Part shown: piece after piece, positions 32,268-44,040 of the stretch
Position numbering within the stretch: the stretch's first letter is position 1
Layout of the letters: each line of letters opens with the position of its first letter
Assembly (NCBI GenBank): GCA_029718625.1
Contig: CM056381.1
Span: 54,926,157 to 54,990,156 of the forward strand
DNA from: Synaphobranchus kaupii
Taxonomy: Eukaryota; Chordata; Actinopteri; Anguilliformes; Synaphobranchidae
Direction: 5' to 3'
DNA length: 64,000 bases
Notes under the pieces: generated by a model
Database searches by the model: none
What the model saw: only the letters and a program-made list of their open reading frames with translations
What the model was told of the DNA's origin: nothing
Made by a program: the position numbers and the translations under genes

Positions 32268-35010
32268 CGTGTGCAGGTACTCACACACATACGCATCCAC
32301 ATAGATTCACACACAGAGAAACCTCACAACAATCATGCAATCTTAGCACTTGCTATATATCAGAACTAAGCAACAAAATGGGATTTAACATGACTGCGCA
32401 TAACTAAAGAATTAAAAATGGATTTTACAGGAACGCAGTACAAAACCTTTTTTCCCCAAGTATGAATAGTTTAAAGTTAACACAATATATATTAAAAAAA
32501 TTATTAAATAAAAGCTAAATAAAAGACAATAATATGTCTACAAGAGCAAAATTAGGGGAGGTCCTACCAGAGTGCAGAGCTAAAAAAAATAATTTAAAAA
32601 AATTTAATGAATGAAGTAAAACCAAATGATTAGGTAGAATTAAAGGCCAGTTAATTTTTGAAGAACACCGCCTTTGCGGTTTTATTCTCATCAGAAGGAC
32701 TGTTCTGGAGTATAAGAACATTCACAGGGAAAGCGTAGCTGTATTATGTGGTTATATGATGGAATAATGTGCTGAATGCTTTTGGCCTATGAATGGAATT
32801 TATGTGAACAGAATAGATGGCATAATAGCTCCCGGACGCAAACAGAACCTTCCTGGCACTTATACCATTTTTCTAACTGGCATGCAAAACACTTCAACTG
32901 ATTGAAATGTGTTGAAAGCTGTTTTTGTGGAGAGAAATACTTTTTCTTCACATTCAGTCTCATGTCCTTCAGAGTTTAAATGCGAGTTGGGCGAGACGTG
33001 TGGCGCTGTCTGTACGGTGCCCGACTCTCGAGCCATATACTCCACCACCATGGCAATTGCAAAAATTACCTATTAATTGTCTTGCATTAAAAAAAAAGTC
33101 TCACTAGCATTTAATTGCGAGTAAACAGCCAATAACAAACATTGATTGAATCCAGGCCATCGACACCAGGCCAGATTACTCAAATAGGAACGTTCATTGA
33201 TATTATAAATCTTTGCACATTTGTGAAGTGATTCAATATTAGACAATGCAACAAGGCTAATTCCATTACCTACAACCTGGCGTCAAAGCTCCTCCATTTC
33301 TGAGAGAAATTGTTTTGGAAATTGTGAAATTGTTACAAAAACACATTTCTTCATTTCTCCAGTGAGCAAGCACAGTAAAATAATTAACTTTAGATCTTAA
33401 ACATCTTAATGTATAAGGGGACCCTGTGGCCGAATAATAACAGGTTTTTCATTTCGGTTAGCTTTGGCGTAAATTCGTACTGCCAGTACTTTCCACAAAT
33501 GTACTTGTATGAGTTTTTCCAGGTGTATTTATTTAAGTGGCCCATGTAATTATTTGTGGCATTTCTTTTATGCCAGTGAAAACTATTATGCAAATTATCG
33601 AGCAATCATAATAGTGTTTTTTCTTTTTTTTCCCCAAACTGAAGTGCACCTGGCTTGAAGTGTAGGAAAAACAATCCCTGATGAAGGGCTTAATTTTTTA
33701 TACATTTCAGAAATTAATGTCACTTGCTGATTTGGTGCTTCTCTAGTTTTTATTTATTTTATTTTTAAAAATTTTTTGGGGGGTGGGGTGCTGATTTTGG
33801 CCAAACATAGTAAACTTGGAGGACTAAACAGAGAGAAAGACAGAACCACAGTCTGTGTAGAATCAGCTCATGGCACATTCCTGCAGTGCTCAGATGACTT
33901 CTGACCACAAAATCAATAACAGCTGTCTGAATTCTGGCAGATTATGGCATTTATATGCTATTGTGCCAATTCCTTAGCACAATTCCTCCTTTTTCTTAGT
34001 TTATACTTGAACTTTAAACCCTGAGACAAAAAGCAGTACAGAATGCATTGACACACAAACAAACATCAGACACAGTACACAGTGTGCAAGGATCGGGGCA
34101 GCAAATACGTGTCTTGTCAAATACATTTGTATGTACTGTATGTATTCAATATGTAATTCAGCTCTTTTGTTTTGTATGGTTTGTACCTCATTCCCACCTA
34201 AGCCTCCAACAATTTGACTGTAGTTTATACATATTTTTCATTTTGTAACAATATCCATTTTCCCACCCACAAGCATATTCTCACATACTAGGACTTTTGA
34301 GTGAAAATATGTTCAGCTTTTAATCACATTGTCTCCTAAACCAAAAATCTTTGGAGCCTAATACAATTTCTCACTGCCAAAATCTTGATAAAATGCAAAA
34401 GGCAGAAAAACATTGCAAACTGGGCGGTCCTTTTTGCCTGCCCCATTCTGCAGACAGGGCTCTCTCGCCTTTGCTCACCCCCTCCTTGCTGAGACAGAGC
34501 TTATTGTGCTGATCCCTCCTTACTTTTTTTAGCAAAGCTTCCACAGCATCTACAGTTACGACTTACGATAATTACAAAAAAAACATAATATACTATATGA
34601 CTTTCATATAAGCTGGATATGATATCTGTTAAACGCCTAATTGTAAATACTGCATATAATTGTATGGATCCCTCTGGTAGCATAATGCTGCTAAGGTGCT
34701 GGCTGTCAACAGCAGTCTGCCTCAAGGACTGAGTCAGTGCCAACAGGGCAGAGTCCTATGAGGCAAACTGAGGCATGCCCAGTTTCCCACCTAGTCTGCA
34801 GCGTTGGTATTTCGGCAGTCTCTGCCCCATCCTGCAATAGCAATCGGCCTGTCCCAGCTGCACATAAAGCGCAGTCCTCCATTGCAGCTGCTGAGCAGCA
34901 TGCATTTCCTGCAGTGTTCCCAGATGTACCATAATTATCGTACTTGTGTGATGATTTACACATGTTTCTTCAGTGCAATTTACAATCAGTAATGCAAAAA
35001 AAGACCAAAT
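32268..35010. other. Low-repeat non-coding DNA
   Basis: The longest stretch without recognisable transposon sequence. No exon-like frame with flanking splice sites was convincing, and the overlapping short frames at 34500-35030 do not resemble known proteins. The central part is listed as a possible regulatory region. Confidence 0.5.
33030..33700. promoter_or_regulatory. Candidate conserved non-coding enhancer region
   Basis: Non-repetitive AT-rich DNA with homeodomain-type cores TAATTA at 33381-33386 and 33547-33552, TTAATTG words at 33074 and 33110, and a perfect POU octamer ATGCAAAT at 33588-33595. The local composition resembles vertebrate developmental conserved elements. This is motif evidence only; alignment with other fishes is needed to support it. 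Confidence 0.25.
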
Positions 35011-35710
35011 GTACAATAATTGTGACATTACACATGAAGTGGGAAATCAGGCCTCTTGTCATATCATGTTTGTGTACTTCTTTGATTTAGTTACTTTATT
35101 TATTATATAATCATATCTGCTTCTAATTATTTAATATCTTTATTTTATGTTCATACTCATCTATAAGTAGGATGTACCCAGTATAAGAAGGGACTCTTAC
35201 TGTGTGTGTGAATCTTTAAAATAGCTAAATTGTCACCTAAACTCCAAGCTCCTCATTTCACTACTTTGGGAAAAGTTGCGTCTCATGACCTGATAGATAG
35301 ATCAATACATTGTGACGAATGAACGGATGCTTCTACACAGTCCTCCTTGTATGTGCACTGGTATAAAGACTTCACTCACACTAAGAAATGTTGAGAACCT
35401 TCACTGAAAGCTTATAGAGCTGTTGAATTATAGAGCTATTTTTCTGCATCATTTCAGAACATGCTGTTGGTTAAAAGTAAATTAATGAAATCTGATAGAC
35501 CCCAAAACACACTGGCAGATTCAACTAATTGTATGGCTACAATAGACTCTATTGAATGGTCAAATGAAAGGATAGTTTAGGACATTTAGGACATTTTAAC
35601 TTATCTTATGGTATTAATGGCTGGCTAGGCTCAGACATAAAACTCAATCATACTATGTGAGACTGAATCCTTGCCACACATCCTGATGTCTGAAATCTGA
35701 TGAGTAACCT

Positions 35711-37645
35711 TATTACATTACATTTATTTAGCAGACGCTTTTATCCAAAGCGACGTACAGTAAGTGCGTACAGAGACATCATCATCATTACAGAACAGAC
35801 GAGGCAAAGCACATCCTTTGCATAATGTAGCAGCTATCCCTAGCAATGAACGTTGACTGTAGTTCACAGTAAGCTGTGGGAAAATCAGCAACACCACACT
35901 TCCATTCCAAATACTATTATAAACTATACTATTATAAACCATTCCAAATACTATTATAAACTATGCTATTATAAACCATTCCAAATACTATTATAAACTA
36001 TACTATGATAAAACATTCCAAATACTATTATAAACTATAATAAACAGACAGGAAAACACAGGGAACAGGGAACTGATATTCCTAGGTGAGGATATCAGTC
36101 AAGGTGGAGTCTGAAGAGGTGTGTCTTCAGGCCTCGACGGAGTGCAGGCAGGGTTGGAGTAGAACGTAGGGGAATGGGAAGTTCATTCCACCACTGAGGT
36201 GCTAATGTGGAAAAACTCCGCAGTCGGGACAAGCGAGAGCCTTTGACACGAAGGGGGGGAAGTGCCAGTCGCCCTGCTGTAGAAGAGCGAAGTGGTCGAG
36301 CAGGAACATAGTTCTGGATTAAGTCCTGCAGGTAGGCGGGGCCTGTCCTATTGGCTGCAGTGTAGGCCAGGGTCAGAACTTTGAACCTGATCCTGGCTGC
36401 AACTGGCAGCCAGTGGAGAGACCTCAGCAGGGGGGTTACGTGGGAAAATTTCGGGAGGTTGAACACAAGCCGGGCAGCTGCATTCTGGATGAGTTGAAGA
36501 GGCAGAATGGCGCAGGCCGGTAGGCTTGCGAGCAGGGAGTTGCAGTAGTCCAGGCGTGAGGTGACCATGGTCTGGACAAGAAGCTGGGTGGAGTAGGTGG
36601 TCAGGTACGGTCGAATCCTCCTGATGTTGTACAGGAGGAACCTGCAGGACCGTGCCGTCGCCCTGATGTGCTCTTTGAAGTCCAGCCGGTCGTCCAGGGC
36701 CACCACGGTCCCATCAACGGTGATGGAGAGGTCATGTAGTGGGGAGGTCTTGTACGGCATGAAGAGAGCTCTGTCTTGTCAAGGTTGAGCTTCAGGTGAT
36801 GGGTAGCCATCCACTCAGAGATGTCAGTCAGACAAGCAGATATCCTCCCCTTAACCTGTGGGGTAGAGGGAGGGAAAGAGAGGACGAGTTGAGTATCGTC
36901 AGCATAGCTATGGTATGAGAAGCCATGTGAATGGATTACTGAGCCAAGAGACTTAGTATACATAGAGAACAGCAGAGGACCCAGTACAGATCCCTGCGGG
37001 ACTCCTGTAGACAGGGGACGGGGAGCAGAGACGGAACCCTTCCAGGAGACTTGGTAGGATCTATCAGTGAGATACGATACAAACCAAGAGAGGGCAGTTC
37101 CAGAAATGCCCATCTCAGCGAGTGTGGAGATCAGGAGTTTGTGGTTGACCGTGTCGAATGCCGCAGACAGGTCAAGGAGAATCAGAACAGAGGAGAGGGA
37201 GGAGGCTCTAGCAGTGGCGAGTGCCTCAGTCACAGCCAGGAGAGCAGTTTCGGTGGAATGGCCGGTTCTGAAGCCAGACTGATGCGGGTCAAGCAGGTTG
37301 TTCTGGTGGAGAAAAACAGACAGTTGGTTAAGGACAGCACGTTCAATTGTTTTGGACAGGAAGGGCAAGAGAGATACAGGACGGTAGTTCCTGACATCAG
37401 CGGGATCTAAGCTAGGTTTTTTAAGGAGTGGGGTTACACGGGCAGTTTTAAAGGCAGCAGGAACATGGCCACAGATTAGGGAGGTGTTGATAACGGAGGA
37501 CAGATATGGAAGGAGCTCAGCAGATATAGACTGGAGGACTGCTGAAGGTATGGGGTCTAGTGGACAGGTGGTTGCGCGCTGGCGCGTCACCAGCTCGAGC
37601 ACATCGGAGTCCTTCAGAGTCTTGAAGGACGACAGTGTAACGATG
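35711..37645 (-). mobile_element. L2-clade LINE, 5'-truncated (duplicate 1)
   Basis: The minus-strand element ends with GTCGCTTTGGATAAAAGCGT, CTGCTAAATAAATG and TAATG repeats (35711-35750). It keeps only the RT and C-terminal parts of ORF2; the endonuclease and 5' UTR are missing, the usual result of target-primed reverse transcription. Short direct repeats of AAACTATACTATTATAAACC type (35888-36035) lie in its 3' UTR. Confidence 0.85.
36095..37602 (-). pseudogene. L2-type LINE RT with one frameshift (duplicate 1)
   Basis: The upstream frame (37602 to ~36765) contains [46 protein letters not shown] and an intact SYADDTQLVL catalytic box. At ~36760, where GAGCTCTCTTCATG appears to have lost one base, the frame shifts. 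The second frame (36760-36095) continues MPYKTSPLHDLSITVDG, SRLDYCNSLLASLP, LQLIQNAAARLVF and SLHWLPVAARIRFK to the natural end. A single-base deletion is thus the only visible lesion in ~500 codons, so the copy is fairly young. Confidence 0.88.
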
Positions 37646-37843
37646 GGTTCAATATATGCTTATATGCTCTTTGACTGTTTCAGTGATTGCTCCATGATCT
37701 GTTGCATGTGAAAAATCATGATACCTAAGGCACCACCAAAATTAATAGAAATCAGCTAATGCAAAAACATACATGTAGGTTCAAACCCGAGATAAGGAAG
37801 ACTGGAGCACACAGAGCTCAGAGCAAAACAATATTTAATAAGA

Positions 37844-37880
37844 GTGACGTTTCGACGTCAACGACGTCTTCTTCAGAGTC
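37844..37880 (-). ncRNA. Hammerhead-ribozyme-like motif (duplicate 1)
   Basis: The minus strand reads CTCTGAAGA, then a hairpin GACGTC-GTT-GACGTC (plus 37854-37868), then GAAACGTCAC. This order, CUGANGA / stem II / GAAA, is the hammerhead core described in Penelope-like and related retroelements. There is one extra A before stem II, and I cannot confirm a cleavage triplet. Possibly only a look-alike from a retroelement end. Identical copy at 42086-42122. Confidence 0.35.
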
Positions 37881-37889
37881 AAACGGAAA

Positions 37890-38060
37890 TGACATGTAGG
37901 TTCATTCATGATTTAATTTCTTTTCACCGTGTTTCTTTTTCTAAATGTTTGCTCTTTTTTATATTATGTTTTTATCTCTGTTTTTTATCTTTTATCTCAA
38001 TTTGTGCTGTATATGCTCGAAAAGTGCTATACAAATAAAGATATTATTATTACTGTTATT
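37890..38060 (+). mobile_element. LINE-type 3' tail
   Basis: Pyrimidine-rich sequence ending AAAGTGCTATACAAATAAAG followed by ATTATTATTA. This is a tail layout common at the 3' ends of fish LINEs. Duplicate at 42132-42302. Confidence 0.5.
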
Positions 38061-38385
38061 ATAGCCGCGGGCTATGTTTAGAAAAACTAGGGAAACTAAA
38101 AACTTAAGAAACACAAATAAACTAGAAATGCTAAATACTACACTGAGACCCTATCTAAAAACATTGCATTAATCTGGGACATTTCATAAGTAAAGAACGT
38201 TTACTTATTGCTGATGCCTTCAGCAGATGTCTGTTGGCCCAAAGCAGATCTCCGTCCAAAATGACTGTACCAAAAATAACTACAAACAACACCTAAATAA
38301 TATATTATAAAAGTGTACATTTACAAAACGTGCGCTTTATTGTAAGCATATTTTAAGTTGTACTGTAGTGCACTGCAAAAAAGTA

Positions 38386-38848
38386 CAAACCCCAATTCCA
38401 AAAAAGTGGGGACAGTATGTAAAATGCACATAAAAGCAGAAAGCAGTGATTTGTAAATTCTCTTTTACATATATTTAATTGAAAACGGTACAAAGAAAAG
38501 ATATTTAAAGTTTTACCTTATCAACTTTATTTAATAGATTAAGCTGTAAATTACACGGGAATAGTATGGAACCCATGGTTGGCTAAATGACTGTAAATCA
38601 TCAAGGTTTTGATGTATCAAACAAGCCACAAATCATCACTCTGCTACCAGATATGCAGTAGATATGGATGGATAACTTTAAGGGTTGTTTCTCCTGACTC
38701 ATGTTTTATCCCTATTGGAGGCAATCAATAAAGTAAAACATTAAATATTTTGTCTTTGTACTGTTTTCAATTAAATATATGTAAAAGAGAATTTACAAAT
38801 CACTGCTTTTATGCGCATTTTATGTGCACTTTTTGGAATTGGTGTTTG
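38386..38848. mobile_element. Palindromic Tc1-type MITE (duplicate 1)
   Basis: Inverted arms CAAACCCCAATTCCAAAAAA ... TTTTTGGAATTGGTGTTTG, extending through GCAGTGATTTGTAAATTCTC and ATATTTAATTGAAAACGGTA on both sides. TA precedes the left end. The central block (38525-38720) is shared, reversed, with 31715-31850. Non-coding. Duplicate at 42628-43090. Confidence 0.8.
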
Positions 38849-39237
38849 TGAGTTATTGAGTTATTTTGTGTCCTTTAATATACTGATAAAAAGTGCACTT
38901 TATTTCAATTCTGGTAAGCTATAATAATAGCACAGAAAATATACTTTAATATGTTTTATAGGTACTTCATTGTACGTTTTGAAAGTATACTTTAAACACA
39001 ACTCAATAGAGTCATAGGTTCAGAGTCAAACCTGAGTGCTTTTTTTATCCTATTGTGTGACATTGTGTTCTATGGTGTGACATATAGAAAACAGGGATGG
39101 ATTAAAACCATTCTTTTTCATGGCTCATATCATGGCTACCTGATTTTGGACATTTATCAAAGAATATGATACCTTGGGCCCTATCTTGGCGATCTTGGTG
39201 CTTGGTCTAAGCGCATGGCGCTAAGTCCATTTAGAGT

Positions 39238-39252
39238 AATAACAATAAATAA
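39238..39252. other. 15-bp filler at the tandem-duplication junction
   Basis: AATAACAATAAATAA lies between the two 4,227-bp copies and belongs to neither end. Non-templated or locally copied filler is typical of end-joining or replication-template switching. Confidence 0.8.
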
Positions 39253-39952
39253 GTACAATAATTGTGACATTACACATGAAGTGGGAAATCAGGCCTCTTG
39301 TCATATCATGTTTGTGTACTTCTTTGATTTAGTTACTTTATTTATTATATAATCATATCTGCTTCTAATTATTTAATATCTTTATTTTATGTTCATACTC
39401 ATCTATAAGTAGGATGTACCCAGTATAAGAAGGGACTCTTACTGTGTGTGTGAATCTTTAAAATAGCTAAATTGTCACCTAAACTCCAAGCTCCTCATTT
39501 CACTACTTTGGGAAAAGTTGCGTCTCATGACCTGATAGATAGATCAATACATTGTGACGAATGAACGGATGCTTCTACACAGTCCTCCTTGTATGTGCAC
39601 TGGTATAAAGACTTCACTCACACTAAGAAATGTTGAGAACCTTCACTGAAAGCTTATAGAGCTGTTGAATTATAGAGCTATTTTTCTGCATCATTTCAGA
39701 ACATGCTGTTGGTTAAAAGTAAATTAATGAAATCTGATAGACCCCAAAACACACTGGCAGATTCAACTAATTGTATGGCTACAATAGACTCTATTGAATG
39801 GTCAAATGAAAGGATAGTTTAGGACATTTAGGACATTTTAACTTATCTTATGGTATTAATGGCTGGCTAGGCTCAGACATAAAACTCAATCATACTATGT
39901 GAGACTGAATCCTTGCCACACATCCTGATGTCTGAAATCTGATGAGTAACCT

Positions 39953-41887
39953 TATTACATTACATTTATTTAGCAGACGCTTTTATCCAAAGCGACGTAC
40001 AGTAAGTGCGTACAGAGACATCATCATCATTACAGAACAGACGAGGCAAAGCACATCCTTTGCATAATGTAGCAGCTATCCCTAGCAATGAACGTTGACT
40101 GTAGTTCACAGTAAGCTGTGGGAAAATCAGCAACACCACACTTCCATTCCAAATACTATTATAAACTATACTATTATAAACCATTCCAAATACTATTATA
40201 AACTATGCTATTATAAACCATTCCAAATACTATTATAAACTATACTATGATAAAACATTCCAAATACTATTATAAACTATAATAAACAGACAGGAAAACA
40301 CAGGGAACAGGGAACTGATATTCCTAGGTGAGGATATCAGTCAAGGTGGAGTCTGAAGAGGTGTGTCTTCAGGCCTCGACGGAGTGCAGGCAGGGTTGGA
40401 GTAGAACGTAGGGGAATGGGAAGTTCATTCCACCACTGAGGTGCTAATGTGGAAAAACTCCGCAGTCGGGACAAGCGAGAGCCTTTGACACGAAGGGGGG
40501 GAAGTGCCAGTCGCCCTGCTGTAGAAGAGCGAAGTGGTCGAGCAGGAACATAGTTCTGGATTAAGTCCTGCAGGTAGGCGGGGCCTGTCCTATTGGCTGC
40601 AGTGTAGGCCAGGGTCAGAACTTTGAACCTGATCCTGGCTGCAACTGGCAGCCAGTGGAGAGACCTCAGCAGGGGGGTTACGTGGGAAAATTTCGGGAGG
40701 TTGAACACAAGCCGGGCAGCTGCATTCTGGATGAGTTGAAGAGGCAGAATGGCGCAGGCCGGTAGGCTTGCGAGCAGGGAGTTGCAGTAGTCCAGGCGTG
40801 AGGTGACCATGGTCTGGACAAGAAGCTGGGTGGAGTAGGTGGTCAGGTACGGTCGAATCCTCCTGATGTTGTACAGGAGGAACCTGCAGGACCGTGCCGT
40901 CGCCCTGATGTGCTCTTTGAAGTCCAGCCGGTCGTCCAGGGCCACCACGGTCCCATCAACGGTGATGGAGAGGTCATGTAGTGGGGAGGTCTTGTACGGC
41001 ATGAAGAGAGCTCTGTCTTGTCAAGGTTGAGCTTCAGGTGATGGGTAGCCATCCACTCAGAGATGTCAGTCAGACAAGCAGATATCCTCCCCTTAACCTG
41101 TGGGGTAGAGGGAGGGAAAGAGAGGACGAGTTGAGTATCGTCAGCATAGCTATGGTATGAGAAGCCATGTGAATGGATTACTGAGCCAAGAGACTTAGTA
41201 TACATAGAGAACAGCAGAGGACCCAGTACAGATCCCTGCGGGACTCCTGTAGACAGGGGACGGGGAGCAGAGACGGAACCCTTCCAGGAGACTTGGTAGG
41301 ATCTATCAGTGAGATACGATACAAACCAAGAGAGGGCAGTTCCAGAAATGCCCATCTCAGCGAGTGTGGAGATCAGGAGTTTGTGGTTGACCGTGTCGAA
41401 TGCCGCAGACAGGTCAAGGAGAATCAGAACAGAGGAGAGGGAGGAGGCTCTAGCAGTGGCGAGTGCCTCAGTCACAGCCAGGAGAGCAGTTTCGGTGGAA
41501 TGGCCGGTTCTGAAGCCAGACTGATGCGGGTCAAGCAGGTTGTTCTGGTGGAGAAAAACAGACAGTTGGTTAAGGACAGCACGTTCAATTGTTTTGGACA
41601 GGAAGGGCAAGAGAGATACAGGACGGTAGTTCCTGACATCAGCGGGATCTAAGCTAGGTTTTTTAAGGAGTGGGGTTACACGGGCAGTTTTAAAGGCAGC
41701 AGGAACATGGCCACAGATTAGGGAGGTGTTGATAACGGAGGACAGATATGGAAGGAGCTCAGCAGATATAGACTGGAGGACTGCTGAAGGTATGGGGTCT
41801 AGTGGACAGGTGGTTGCGCGCTGGCGCGTCACCAGCTCGAGCACATCGGAGTCCTTCAGAGTCTTGAAGGACGACAGTGTAACGATG
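39953..41887 (-). mobile_element. L2-clade LINE (duplicate 2)
   Basis: Same as 35711-37645 by segmental duplication, not by a second retrotransposition: the flanks and the 5' truncation point are shared. Confidence 0.85.
40337..41844 (-). pseudogene. L2-type LINE RT with the same frameshift (duplicate 2)
   Basis: Residue-for-residue the same two frames as in copy 1, with an intact YADD box and the same one-base deletion at ~41002. The shared lesion shows that the frameshift predates the duplication. Confidence 0.88.
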
Positions 41888-42085
41888 GGTTCAATATATG
41901 CTTATATGCTCTTTGACTGTTTCAGTGATTGCTCCATGATCTGTTGCATGTGAAAAATCATGATACCTAAGGCACCACCAAAATTAATAGAAATCAGCTA
42001 ATGCAAAAACATACATGTAGGTTCAAACCCGAGATAAGGAAGACTGGAGCACACAGAGCTCAGAGCAAAACAATATTTAATAAGA

Positions 42086-42122
42086 GTGACGTTTCGACGT
42101 CAACGACGTCTTCTTCAGAGTC
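42086..42122 (-). ncRNA. Hammerhead-ribozyme-like motif (duplicate 2)
   Basis: Identical to the motif at 37844-37880 by segmental duplication. Confidence 0.33.
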
Positions 42123-42627
42123 AAACGGAAATGACATGTAGGTTCATTCATGATTTAATTTCTTTTCACCGTGTTTCTTTTTCTAAATGTTTGCTCTTTT
42201 TTATATTATGTTTTTATCTCTGTTTTTTATCTTTTATCTCAATTTGTGCTGTATATGCTCGAAAAGTGCTATACAAATAAAGATATTATTATTACTGTTA
42301 TTATAGCCGCGGGCTATGTTTAGAAAAACTAGGGAAACTAAAAACTTAAGAAACACAAATAAACTAGAAATGCTAAATACTACACTGAGACCCTATCTAA
42401 AAACATTGCATTAATCTGGGACATTTCATAAGTAAAGAACGTTTACTTATTGCTGATGCCTTCAGCAGATGTCTGTTGGCCCAAAGCAGATCTCCGTCCA
42501 AAATGACTGTACCAAAAATAACTACAAACAACACCTAAATAATATATTATAAAAGTGTACATTTACAAAACGTGCGCTTTATTGTAAGCATATTTTAAGT
42601 TGTACTGTAGTGCACTGCAAAAAAGTA

Positions 42628-43090
42628 CAAACCCCAATTCCAAAAAAGTGGGGACAGTATGTAAAATGCACATAAAAGCAGAAAGCAGTGATTTGTAAAT
42701 TCTCTTTTACATATATTTAATTGAAAACGGTACAAAGAAAAGATATTTAAAGTTTTACCTTATCAACTTTATTTAATAGATTAAGCTGTAAATTACACGG
42801 GAATAGTATGGAACCCATGGTTGGCTAAATGACTGTAAATCATCAAGGTTTTGATGTATCAAACAAGCCACAAATCATCACTCTGCTACCAGATATGCAG
42901 TAGATATGGATGGATAACTTTAAGGGTTGTTTCTCCTGACTCATGTTTTATCCCTATTGGAGGCAATCAATAAAGTAAAACATTAAATATTTTGTCTTTG
43001 TACTGTTTTCAATTAAATATATGTAAAAGAGAATTTACAAATCACTGCTTTTATGCGCATTTTATGTGCACTTTTTGGAATTGGTGTTTG
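42628..43090. mobile_element. Palindromic Tc1-type MITE (duplicate 2)
   Basis: Same as 38386-38848 by segmental duplication. Confidence 0.8.
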
Positions 43091-44040
43091 TGAGTTATTG
43101 AGTTATTTTGTGTCCTTTAATATACTGATAAAAAGTGCACTTTATTTCAATTCTGGTAAGCTATAATAATAGCACAGAAAATATACTTTAATATGTTTTA
43201 TAGGTACTTCATTGTACGTTTTGAAAGTATACTTTAAACACAACTCAATAGAGTCATAGGTTCAGAGTCAAACCTGAGTGCTTTTTTTATCCTATTGTGT
43301 GACATTGTGTTCTATGGTGTGACATATAGAAAACAGGGATGGATTAAAACCATTCTTTTTCATGGCTCATATCATGGCTACCTGATTTTGGACATTTATC
43401 AAAGAATATGATACCTTGGGCCCTATCTTGGCGATCTTGGTGCTTGGTCTAAGCGCATGGCGCTAAGTCCATTTAGAGTGTGTCCAAGTCCACTTTTGCT
43501 ATTTTAACGGCGTGTTTTTTGGGCGCTAAGCACAGCGCAAGGTGCAACTGGGCTGAACCTAGTCTCTTCATTAATTATAGGTGTGTCTTGGGCGTGACAT
43601 GCAATAAACCAATCAAAATGTTATATCCCATTCCCTTTAAAAGTCTGCTTTTCCACCTTGGCGGATTGCTTATGATGGAAAAACAGACATGCTCGTGCGT
43701 GTTTAGTGTGATCAAGGAATAGGCTATATGGATCAATAGTAGCCTATGATCAATATTATTCGGGCTAACCATTATGAGTTCCCGGTAATTCCTGACAGTG
43801 CTGTTTACAAAATATATGCGGTTAAATTTTGTTAAAAGCACCTGCAACAGCTGAGAATAAGCGACCAATTGCTTCCGTCGCACCTTAGAAAACGCCAAAT
43901 TAGCCTGCTTGTTTAACGAATTTCGTTTGATTATGCAATGAACTCATGTTCAAGCTTCATCCGAAGTTCATTAGGCTACCTGCATTCTAATTTTGATTAA
44001 TAACATAAATAACCTTATTTTGCCTTAATGATGACACTAA

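Larger units (their letters stand above)
35011..39237 (+). repeat. Tandem segmental duplication, copy 1 (4,227 bp)
   Basis: Every line I compared is identical to 39253-43479 at a fixed offset of 4,242. Left break: ...AAAT|GTACAATAATTGTG at 35011. Right break: ...CCATTTAGAGT at 39237, inside the first 62 bp of a Harbinger-like terminus. The copies are joined by 15 extra bases (39238-39252). Confidence 0.92.
39253..43479 (+). repeat. Tandem segmental duplication, copy 2
   Basis: Direct repeat of 35011-39237, with no difference seen in the lines compared. Beyond 43479 the Harbinger-like element continues (GTGTCCAAGTCC), so the original locus is this copy's right side and copy 1's left side. Confidence 0.92.

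Noticed and set aside
34500..35028. Cluster of overlapping short frames on both strands suggestive of a host exon
   Set aside because: No frame resembles a known protein and no consistent splice sites or codon bias were seen.
37051..37711. Plus-strand frames of 71-119 codons (and copies at 41293-41953)
   Set aside because: Antisense shadows of the LINE reverse-transcriptase gene on the minus strand.
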